NCBI GenBank assembly: GCA_031258505.1 | Contig: JAIRMT010000060.1 | Coordinates: 1-12,171 of the forward strand | Direction: 5' to 3' | DNA length: 12,171 nucleotides | Origin: Treponema sp. | GTDB taxonomy: Bacteria; Spirochaetota; Spirochaetia; Treponematales; Breznakiellaceae | Shown here: positions 6,650 through 12,171 of the stretch, piece by piece | Position numbering within the stretch: position 1 is the first letter of the stretch | Layout of the letters: the number at the start of each line of letters is the position of its first letter | Program-made: the position numbers and the translations under genes | Notes under the pieces: generated by a model | The model's input: the letters and a program-made list of their open reading frames with translations, nothing else | Databases searched by the model: none | What the model was told of the DNA's origin: nothing

Positions 6650-7200
6650 GCGTCCTCACGTAGACTGCCCGCTCTAGTTCTGGTACGCGCATAGCCTGCG
6701 GCCAGAATTGTACCCAGAACAAGCGTTACTGCGCTGTTCATCCCCGCCGCAACAACGCCTTGCAGGTAAACCTTGTCAGCCGGTTCTGCGTAGATGAGTA
6801 CGTCGAGGGTGGCGGCAACGCCGATCCACGTTACCGCATTTGCCGCGATCTGGACAACGTTAAACAGTACGATCTTTTTAACGCCAAAGTTCCCATCTTC
6901 AATGGCGAAGAGTTTCCAGAACAGCCCAATCGCCAGTCCATAAAAGGCGTCGGCAATGACCCAGCTCCACCAGACTCCGCCCCAAGTAAGGTCGGTCAGC
7001 GTGTGTCCGATGAAACCGATGAGCAGCCCCACCAGCGGCCCAAAGATTGCCGCGAACAGGGCGACAATCGCGCTTGATAGGTTGAGATTGGTGTTTGGCA
7101 CACCAGACGGAATCGCCACAAAGCGCATCAGCACGAACATGATCGCCGCGCCAATTCCAATGGCGACAATCGACCTGACCGAAAGCAGTTTCTTTTCCAT
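6646..7200 (-). CDS. UPF0397 family membrane protein (ECF transporter S component-like)
   Basis: A 184-residue integral membrane protein, full length for UPF0397, a family grouped with substrate-capture (S) components of energy-coupling factor vitamin transporters. About five hydrophobic segments are seen (roughly residues 10-28, 44-66, 78-98, 108-135, 147-170). Family hallmarks include IPSGVPNTNLNLSSA (30-44), FGPLVGLLIGFIGHTLTD (53-70), the WW pair at 77-78, LIYAEPADKVYLQG (135-148) and the C-terminal TRTRAGSL (173-180). The substrate is not determined by the sequence; relatives are often annotated for riboflavin. S components normally need two ATPases and a transmembrane T component, and none is encoded nearby, so it would have to share a module encoded elsewhere. 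GGAGG lies five bases before the ATG, and a good promoter precedes it. The gene appears monocistronic. Confidence 0.93.
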   Translation of the reverse strand: MEKKLLSVRSIVAIGIGAAIMFVLMRFVAIPSGVPNTNLNLSSAIVALFAAIFGPLVGLLIGFIGHTLTDLTWGGVWWSWVIADAFYGLAIGLFWKLFAIEDGNFGVKKIVLFNVVQIAANAVTWIGVAATLDVLIYAEPADKVYLQGVVAAGMNSAVTLVLGTILAAGYARTRTRAGSLREDA

Positions 7201-7205
7201 AAAAA

Positions 7206-7210
7206 CCTCC
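7206..7210 (-). promoter_or_regulatory. Ribosome binding site of the UPF0397 gene
   Basis: GGAGG on the minus strand, five bases before the ATG at 7200, fixes that start. A small hairpin, GACGC-CTCTCA-GCGTC (7219-7234), sits between it and the promoter. Confidence 0.8.
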
Positions 7211-7239
7211 GATTATACGACGCCTCTCAGCGTCCGCAT

Positions 7240-7269
7240 ATAATATAAGGCTCATAAACAGCTTGTCAA
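7240..7269 (-). promoter_or_regulatory. Putative promoter of the UPF0397 gene
   Basis: On the minus strand TTGACA (7269-7264) and TATTAT (7245-7240) are separated by 18 bases. The leader would be about 33 bases and contains the small hairpin at 7219-7234 but no room for a known riboswitch. The -35 is again followed by AGC, as in the other two strong promoters. Confidence 0.65.
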
Positions 7270-7719
7270 CACGCAACAACGTCTCGCCAGGACAACGCAT
7301 AGAAATCAACTGGTTCGTGGAAGCAGGAGGCTCTGAATAGCCTTGGTCATTAAGCAGCTTGAAAATGGTCTCGCTATGCTCCTCAAATCCCAGCGAAAGC
7401 GTATACCGTATCCCTTTCATACTCTGGTTATCATAATCAGGCTTTTACCATTGACAATATCGCCAGAGCTACCTGTTTTATCGGTTGCAGATGTTGCCCC
7501 ATGCTTGGGATGAGAATTACAACATCGTACAAGCGAATATCGATTTCTACTGTCAAGTTTATAGGCGGAATGGCTCATTTCTGGACAAGGATACTTTATT
7601 CTGAGCCATGAATGGCCCGTTCGGACGTTAGTCTGCGGCTTGGGCTTGTCCATTGAAGATTCGCGCCGGGCAGGTTTTGGAACAGCCTCTTATGATGTAA
7701 ATTTGAGATATTTTCTATA
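7270..7719. other. Gene-poor region between divergent promoters
   Basis: No gene can be supported here. Two minus-strand frames (7653-7417 and 7420 onward) overlap by ATGA, but the second is only the upstream extension of a shadow frame of the UPF0397 gene, and neither has a ribosome site or a recognisable sequence. Inverted pairs are present: ATGGCTCA (7570-7577) with TGAGCCAT (7602-7609), and TGGACAAG (7582-7589) with CTTGTCCA (7645-7652). It may be decayed coding or mobile DNA, which I cannot confirm. Confidence 0.4.
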
Positions 7720-7748
7720 TTGACAAGCGCGGGTTTCAAATCTATGAT
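7720..7748 (+). promoter_or_regulatory. Strong sigma70-type promoter of the symporter gene
   Basis: TTGACA (7720-7725), a 17-base spacer, then TATGAT (7743-7748), 5 of 6 matches to TATAAT. The expected transcription start is near 7755, giving a leader of about 27 bases. AGGAGG at 7771-7776 lies five bases before the ATG at 7782. This is the best-matching promoter in the window. Confidence 0.8.
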
Positions 7749-7781
7749 TATACATCACTGGTTAATTGTTAGGAGGTTCTC

Positions 7782-9068
7782 ATGAGTGGAAAAAGTTCCG
7801 CGAAAAAGTGGTATAGCTGGTATTTTGATTTTAACCTGCTTTACCGGATTCTGATCGGGCTAGTGCTGGGCGTCATCCTAGGTCTGGTATTCAAAGAAAA
7901 AATCCTTTGGATACAGCCCTTGGGCGATCTTTTTGTCCGCCTGCTCAAGATGATTATGATGCCGATTATTGTGTCTACGCTGATTGTCGGCGCATCTTCG
8001 GTCAGCCCAGCCAATCTCGGCAGAGTGGGTCTGCGGGTTATCATCTTCTACCTGGTAACGTCTGCAGTGGCCGTTTTCATCGGCCTTGCTATGGGGGCGG
8101 TTTTCCGCCCTTCGGCGGAGCTTGCGAATGTGGCGGATGCCGCGGCCAGAGAAGCTGCCGCGCCGAGCCTTGCGGCAACGCTGCTTAACATCGTTCCTAC
8201 GAGTGTTATGCAGGCCCTTGTCAACGAGACGGTTTTGGCGGTTATATTCGCCGCGCTACTCATCGGTATCGCTATCTCCTTCCTCCGCATCTCCGGTGAT
8301 GAGCGCAAGCAACACGCCGCCTCGGTTTTGTACAACTTTTTCGACGGCGTCGCCGAAGTGATGATGCTCATCATCAAAGGGATCATGCAGTACGCTCCCA
8401 TCGGCGTCCTTTCGCTGGTGGCTGTGGTCTTTGCTACCAATGGCCCCAAGGTAGTGGGCAGCCTCGGCATTGTAACGGTGGCCTGCTTTATCGGCTACGC
8501 ATTGCACATCATCCTTGTATACCTCGGCATGGTCAAGTTTCTTGCCAAACTGCCCATCAAACGTTACTTCCAAGACGCCAAGGACCCGTTCATCACGGCC
8601 TTTGTAACCCGCAGTTCCAACGGCACCCTGCCTGTTACCATGGAAGCAGCGGAGAACCTGGGCGTCCCCAAGGACATCTACTCCTTCTCACTCCCGCTCG
8701 GCGCTACGATAAACATGGACGGCACGGCGATCTATCAGGGCGTTTGCGCCACCTTCATCGCCCTCTCGGTCTGGGGCTACGGCTTCTCCATTCCCCAAAT
8801 GGGCATCATTGTAGTTACCGCGACCCTGGCCAGTATAGGAACCGCCGGAGTCCCCGGCGCAGGGGCCATTATGCTCCTCCTGGTACTCGACTCGGTGGGA
8901 CTTCCGGTTACGGCCGGCAGCGCCGTAGCCGGCGCTTACGCGATGATACTCGGCATCGACGCTTTGCTGGACATGGGCCGCACCGCTCTCAACGTTACCG
9001 GCGACCTCGCCTGCACCACCGTAGTGGCCAAATCTATGAATGAGCTTGACATGAAAAAGTGGAAGTAG
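7782..9068 (+). CDS. Dicarboxylate/amino acid:cation symporter (glutamate/aspartate type)
   Basis: A 428-residue secondary transporter of the DAACS family (GltP/DctA/GltPh type), importing acidic amino acids or C4-dicarboxylates with Na+ or H+. Family motifs are intact: the hairpin-1 tip SSNGTLPVT (278-286), NMDGT (311-315), the hairpin-2 segment TAGVPGAGA (354-362) and DMGRTALNVTGD (397-408). Asp397, Arg400, Thr401, Asn404 and Asp408 line up with the substrate and cation site of GltPh. The arginine is the residue that reads the side-chain carboxylate, so an acidic substrate is likely; the sequence does not separate glutamate/aspartate from dicarboxylates such as succinate. Multiple hydrophobic segments span the length. 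It has its own promoter and AGGAGG site. Glutamate dehydrogenase lies 478 bases downstream on the same strand, which supports glutamate as substrate (inference). Confidence 0.95.
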   Translation: MSGKSSAKKWYSWYFDFNLLYRILIGLVLGVILGLVFKEKILWIQPLGDLFVRLLKMIMMPIIVSTLIVGASSVSPANLGRVGLRVIIFYLVTSAVAVFIGLAMGAVFRPSAELANVADAAAREAAAPSLAATLLNIVPTSVMQALVNETVLAVIFAALLIGIAISFLRISGDERKQHAASVLYNFFDGVAEVMMLIIKGIMQYAPIGVLSLVAVVFATNGPKVVGSLGIVTVACFIGYALHIILVYLGMVKFLAKLPIKRYFQDAKDPFITAFVTRSSNGTLPVTMEAAENLGVPKDIYSFSLPLGATINMDGTAIYQGVCATFIALSVWGYGFSIPQMGIIVVTATLASIGTAGVPGAGAIMLLLVLDSVGLPVTAGSAVAGAYAMILGIDALLDMGRTALNVTGDLACTTVVAKSMNELDMKKWK

Positions 9069-9104
9069 GGATTAGGAACAATTAGCAGGGAATGGGTAGT
9101 AGTG

Positions 9105-9177
9105 AGGGAAGCAGAGGGGAAAGCCTCCCGTGGACCGCACTTCGTTACGTCTCACTCACGTAACGCCCTCGTTCCCT
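9105..9177. repeat. Interrupted stem-loop after the symporter gene
   Basis: The core is a perfect 8-bp hairpin, CGTTACGT (9143-9150) with ACGTAACG (9158-9165), around a 7-base loop. Outer segments also pair: GAGGG (9114-9118) with CCCTC (9166-9170), and AGGGAA (9105-9110) with TTCCCT (9172-9177). It begins 36 bases past the stop. It lacks a U-tract, so it is more likely a repeat or 3'-end structure than a classic terminator. Confidence 0.6.
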
Positions 9178-9192
9178 GAGAGTTCGCCATGT

Positions 9193-9228
9193 CTGCGGTT
9201 ATGCTGGTTAATCAGAATAAAACCGCAG
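9193..9228. repeat. Inverted repeat CTGCGGTT / AACCGCAG
   Basis: A perfect 8-bp inverted pair (9193-9200 and 9221-9228) around 20 bases. The loop contains a second near-palindrome, CTGGTTAATCAG (9204-9215), so a nested hairpin is possible. The role is unknown. Confidence 0.55.
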
Positions 9229-9297
9229 CTATTCAATCGACGCGGGGTGTTAAAGCGCTGGAGAACAAGAAAAAGTTCTGAAACCGCCCTGCGGGAA

Positions 9298-9432
9298 CCT
9301 ATATGCGTTTATTTAGGTTTTAACCATGAGCGCAAAGAAGGCAAATGAGGTTTTTGTATCAAAAATTTATCGTTTTCTCCTCTTTGCTTTACCTTATTTG
9401 CCGTTATGATTGTTAAAATAAACGCATATAGG
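9298..9432. mobile_element. 135-bp MITE-like element with 17-bp terminal inverted repeats
   Basis: CCTATATGCGTTTATTT at 9298-9314 recurs exactly inverted at 9416-9432. A second inverted pair lies inside: GGCAAATGAGG (9340-9350) against CCTTATTTGCC (9392-9402), 10 of 11 matching, and the interior is rich in GCAAAG-type motifs. No coding capacity is present. I see no clear target-site duplication. It lies between the symporter and gdhA, ending about 64 bases upstream of the gdhA -35 box. It could be a miniature transposable element or a dispersed palindromic repeat. Confidence 0.7.
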
Positions 9433-9495
9433 GGTGAGTCCCTCAAGAGTAGGACAGGACTTTGGCCCGGCCGCAGGGTGAAACTTACTTTTTTA

Positions 9496-9524
9496 TTGCA
9501 AATTGCGTTTTATATTGTTATCTT
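9496..9524 (+). promoter_or_regulatory. Putative promoter of gdhA
   Basis: TTGCAA (9496-9501), a 17-base spacer, then TATCTT (9519-9524), in a strongly AT-rich stretch. The leader would be only about 16 bases. It contains AGGAG (9533-9537), nine bases before the ATG at 9547. Both boxes deviate from consensus, so a moderate promoter is expected. Confidence 0.55.
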
Positions 9525-9546
9525 ATTTGTATAGGAGAAAAAATCT

Positions 9547-10806
9547 ATGACAGAAAAATACAATCCTTACGAAAACATGTTGCATGTCCTTGAACTGGCT
9601 GCAACAAAACTTGGTCTTGAACGCAACGACTACGAAACCCTAAAGTATCCCGAACGGGAACTGAAAGTTGCTATTCCAGTCAAGATGGATAACGGCGACA
9701 TCAGGTTTTTTGAAGGCTACCGGGTGCAACATTCTAGCAGCCGCGGCCCCTGCAAGGGGGGTATCCGTTACCACGAAGAAGTTGACATCGACGAGGTAAA
9801 GGCCCTGGCCGCGTGGATGACTTTCAAATGCGCGGTGGTAAACCTGCCCTACGGCGGGGCCAAAGGCGCGGTAAAAGTCGATCCAGCCAAATTGTCCAGG
9901 GGGGAACTGGAGCGCGTAACCCGCCGTTTTACCGCGTCAATATTGCCGATCATCGGTCCTGAAAAGGACATCCTCGCGCCTGACGTAAACACTAACGCGG
10001 AAATTATGGGCTGGATTATGGACACCTACAGTATGCTCCACGGCTACACGGTTCCCGGCGTAGTTACCGGCAAGTCCATTGAAATAGGCGGTTCCGTGGG
10101 GCGGGTCGAAGCGACTGGCCGCGGGGTGAGTATCGTAACCGGGGAGATACTGAAATACCTCGATATGCCCAAAGAAAACGTCCGAATTGCGATACAGGGC
10201 ATGGGAAACGTGGGCAGCGTAACGGCAAAGCTGCTTTACGAACTGGGTTACAGGGTTGTGGGAATCGCCGACATATCCGGCGCTTACTACAACTCCGACG
10301 GCCTGGACATTCCCGCCATTCTCGCTTATCAGGCCGCCTCCGGCAATTCCCTGGAAGGCTACACTGCCTCCGGCGTCAAAAAAATCTCCAACACGGAACT
10401 CCTCACCTGCGACTGCAATGTGCTGATTCCCTGCGCCCTGCAAAACCAGATCACCGGGGAGCTTGCCGGCGCGGTAAAGGCAAAACTCATCGTGGAAGGC
10501 GCCAATGGTCCTACCACAGTGGAAGCGGACGAAATCCTGAACGAGAAAGGGGTGGTCATCCTGCCGGACATCCTTGCCAATGCCGGCGGCGTGGTCGTGT
10601 CCTACCTTGAGTGGGTGCAGAATATTCAGGAACTCACCTGGGAAGAGGAACAGATAAACGAGACTCTGAAAAAAGTCATGATTCGCAGTTTTGGCCAGGT
10701 ACTGGACATCGTTAAGGAACACCATGTGTCCTTCCGCATCGCTGCCTACATGCTGGCTATTTCCAAACTTGCCAAAGCCAAGAATATCCGGGGGGTGTTC
10801 CCGTAG
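9547..10806 (+). CDS. gdhA: Glutamate dehydrogenase
   Basis: A 419-residue Glu/Leu/Phe/Val dehydrogenase-family enzyme that interconverts glutamate with 2-oxoglutarate plus ammonia using NAD(P). Its length fits the hexameric class of about 420 residues. The N-terminal domain holds GPCKGGIRYH (67-76), the catalytic segment PYGGAKG with Lys106 (101-107) and APDVNTN with Asp145 (144-150). The Rossmann domain has GMGNVG (218-223). Later come EGANGPTT (317-324) and NAGGVVVSYLEW (345-356). An Asp (242) after the second strand of the nucleotide fold might favour NAD, but coenzyme choice cannot be settled by eye. The start is supported by AGGAG nine bases upstream. It lies downstream of a glutamate-type symporter, suggesting glutamate catabolism or ammonia assimilation. 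Confidence 0.97.
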   Translation: MTEKYNPYENMLHVLELAATKLGLERNDYETLKYPERELKVAIPVKMDNGDIRFFEGYRVQHSSSRGPCKGGIRYHEEVDIDEVKALAAWMTFKCAVVNLPYGGAKGAVKVDPAKLSRGELERVTRRFTASILPIIGPEKDILAPDVNTNAEIMGWIMDTYSMLHGYTVPGVVTGKSIEIGGSVGRVEATGRGVSIVTGEILKYLDMPKENVRIAIQGMGNVGSVTAKLLYELGYRVVGIADISGAYYNSDGLDIPAILAYQAASGNSLEGYTASGVKKISNTELLTCDCNVLIPCALQNQITGELAGAVKAKLIVEGANGPTTVEADEILNEKGVVILPDILANAGGVVVSYLEWVQNIQELTWEEEQINETLKKVMIRSFGQVLDIVKEHHVSFRIAAYMLAISKLAKAKNIRGVFP

Positions 10807-11046
10807 GCGTTTCCTGGCATACTTGCAGTTCTATCCGGGCGGCAATGCTTCCGCTGAGTCGCCCGACAAAGAGCAGCGGCCTCTGGCACCAGTTGCGGTG
10901 GTTTCCGGCATCCATGAACTGCTTGCTTGAAACACCTTCTATGCCGGATTGCAAAGGGTGATGGAAAGGTTTCTCCTCTGGAAAGATACTAGTTTCTTTT
11001 GGAGGAAGATGAGTGGCAATTACTGTATTGTGTGGCGGAGGCTGCT
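10807..11046. other. gdhA to sialidase intergenic region with weak hairpins
   Basis: No gene is supported in these 240 bases. CGGGCG (10836-10841) can pair with CGCCCG (10860-10865), and TCCGGCAT (10904-10911) with ATGCCGGA (10941-10948). Neither is followed by a U-tract, so termination after gdhA is uncertain. I found no convincing promoter for the next gene. Confidence 0.4.
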
Positions 11047-12171
11047 ATGGAACTACTTGAGCGAAAGGCGCTCTATTGCGATGGGGAATATGTGTCCTTC
11101 CCTAACCTCGCATGGCTGGATAATGACACGCTTGCCTGCTTTTTCCGGCACGCCAAAGACCGGCAGAAAGACGGCGGCACAGTTACGCATATCGACCCTA
11201 CGGCAAAGGATGTGTTCATTGTGTCAAAGGACAATGGCGCAACTTTTTTGACCGAGCCGTATACCGTGCTGGATGACGACATGAGCGAACAAGACCCCTG
11301 TGTAACGGTACTGAGCGGCGGGCGGGTGCTGATGACCTGCTTCCGCTGGCAGTTTGCGCCAAAGGGTGAGGGCGGTAGGGTCTGGGGCGAGGCGCTGTTC
11401 AAGCGCTACGGCAGGAGTCGCACCGCCTCCGGTGGTCTTCCCGCCTCAGATACTTTTAATATAGGTTTCAGTGTCAGCGTGTCCGACGACAAGGGCAGGA
11501 CATGGCGGCACCTGCCGGTGATACAGCCGGAAGGCTATGTGCCGGGTTCGGCAGTGCGCGGCAACATCGTGGAGCTGCCGGACGGCAGATTGCTGTTACC
11601 ATTCTATGGGGTAAAGGAAATTGGCTGGCTGGCAAGTTGCGGCCTTATGGAATCACTGGATAAGGGGGAGAGCTGGCGCTTCCTGAGCGAAACAGCCTTT
11701 GACCGTGAAAAGAACTTTCTGGAACCAGCGCTGTTCCGTACACAAAGCGGGCGGCTCATCAGCCTCTTTCGTACTCAAAGTGATTTTTTGAAAACGGGCG
11801 TTGACTTTGAATCTACCTACCTCAACCTGCACATTTCGGTTTCTACTGACAATGGCAAGACTTTTAGTCAGGCGTATGAAATCCCCGGCATTTTCGGCAG
11901 TAACCCTTTTCACGCGCTTCAGCTCCGTAATGGCAAAGTCTTTGTGAGCTATGGTTATCGCCGCGCCCCTTTCGGCATACGCGCCAAGGTCTGCGACGCT
12001 GAACTGAGCGACCTTGCCGCTGCGCCGGAATTTGTTGTTGTTGCTGACGCGCCCAGCGGCGATCTCGGCTATACTCACGCGGTTCAACTCAAAGACAACC
12101 GCGTTTTGCTTGCCTACTACATCGCCGCTAAGGACGGTACGCGCCGCATTGAGGGCGCTTTCCTAAGCGCT
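11047..12171 (+). CDS. Sialidase-superfamily (BNR/Asp-box) protein, 3'-truncated by window
   Basis: An open frame of 375 codons with no stop reaches the window edge. Four Asp boxes (S-x-D-x-G-x-T/S-W/F) mark a sialidase-type beta-propeller: SKDNGATF (60-67), SDDKGRTW (146-153), SLDKGESW (203-210) and STDNGKTF (266-273). Between them are typical BNR strand segments such as NIVELPDGRLLLPFYG (173-188), EPALFRTQSGRLISLFR (226-242) and ALQLRNGKVFVSYGYRR (290-306). The likely role is exo-sialidase-like glycoside cleavage or glycan binding, but the true substrate is unproven. The C-terminal segment resembles the usual family ending, so only a few codons are probably missing. GGAGG at 11037-11041, five bases before the ATG, fixes the start; an in-frame TAG at 10990 limits any extension. 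No signal peptide is seen, suggesting a cytoplasmic protein. Confidence 0.87.
   Translation, partial: MELLERKALYCDGEYVSFPNLAWLDNDTLACFFRHAKDRQKDGGTVTHIDPTAKDVFIVSKDNGATFLTEPYTVLDDDMSEQDPCVTVLSGGRVLMTCFRWQFAPKGEGGRVWGEALFKRYGRSRTASGGLPASDTFNIGFSVSVSDDKGRTWRHLPVIQPEGYVPGSAVRGNIVELPDGRLLLPFYGVKEIGWLASCGLMESLDKGESWRFLSETAFDREKNFLEPALFRTQSGRLISLFRTQSDFLKTGVDFESTYLNLHISVSTDNGKTFSQAYEIPGIFGSNPFHALQLRNGKVFVSYGYRRAPFGIRAKVCDAELSDLAAAPEFVVVADAPSGDLGYTHAVQLKDNRVLLAYYIAAKDGTRRIEGAFLSA

Noticed and set aside
6387..6722. 111-codon minus-strand frame overlapping the UPF0397 3' end
   Set aside because: Its N-terminal part is an alternate frame of the UPF0397 gene, and the rest has no recognisable features or ribosome site.
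7215..7240. TPP riboswitch suggested by CTGAGA in the UPF0397 leader
   Set aside because: The leader is only about 33 bases and lacks the rest of the thi-box; the motif is part of a small 5-bp hairpin.
6899..7653. Two minus-strand frames (7653-7417 and 7420-6899) overlapping by ATGA
   Set aside because: The second becomes a shadow of UPF0397 and crosses that gene's promoter; the first has no ribosome site or known similarity. The ATGA overlap is probably chance, though decayed coding DNA is possible.
9285..9480. Cobalamin-type riboswitch suggested by GGGAACC and GGTGAGTCCC around the 135-bp element
   Set aside because: The remaining conserved boxes of the B12 element are missing, and the similarity covers only a few G/C-rich bases.
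9937..10725. 262-codon minus-strand open frame within gdhA
   Set aside because: Mirror frame of the highly conserved gdhA coding region; no plausible start signal or product.
11009..11251. Alternative start ATG at 11009 after GGAGG at 11001
   Set aside because: It is in a different frame from the Asp-box protein, the spacing is only three bases, and the resulting peptide has no recognisable features.

Overview
The window looks like chromosomal DNA of a bacterium with roughly balanced base composition. It has sigma70-type promoters with TTGACA -35 boxes and mostly clear AGGAG/GGAGG ribosome binding sites. The EF-G paralogue, the class A penicillin-binding protein and the UPF0397 membrane protein fit an anaerobic, amino-acid-using host. 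My best guess is a spirochaete of the Treponema type, but that rests on general resemblance and is only moderately supported.

Layout. Bases 1-414 are a strictly periodic 23-bp tandem array made of inverted half-sites; it probably continues off the left edge. Next come three minus-strand genes, in transcription order: an EF-G II-type GTPase (5726-3642), an unrecognised 123-residue protein (3631-3260) starting 10 bases after it, and a bifunctional class A PBP (3194-555). The PBP appears to have its own promoter placed so close to the ATG that its mRNA may be leaderless. Bases 5727-6645 hold no convincing gene. They carry a palindromic MITE-like element, a long imperfect hairpin repeat and low-complexity sequence. 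A minus-strand UPF0397 (ECF transporter S-component-like) gene occupies 7200-6646, and its stop codon lies inside a strong stem-loop. After a 581-base gap that carries divergent promoters come two plus-strand genes: a glutamate/aspartate (dicarboxylate) symporter (7782-9068) and glutamate dehydrogenase (9547-10806). The 478 bases between these two hold several inverted repeats, including a second MITE-like element. A sialidase-superfamily (BNR/Asp-box) gene begins at 11047 and runs off the right edge.

How the genes may work together. The symporter and the dehydrogenase form a plausible glutamate uptake and catabolism pair (glutamate in, then 2-oxoglutarate plus ammonia), each with its own promoter. 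The sialidase-like protein would act on glycans, but no export signal is visible. EF-G II, the small protein and the PBP are a co-directional cluster with no obvious functional link.

The most unusual things here are non-coding. In the 23-bp array the sequence variation is almost confined to the predicted loops. Two different small palindromic elements sit near promoter regions. Among the proteins, the EF-G paralogue lacks the histidine that normally follows DTPG.
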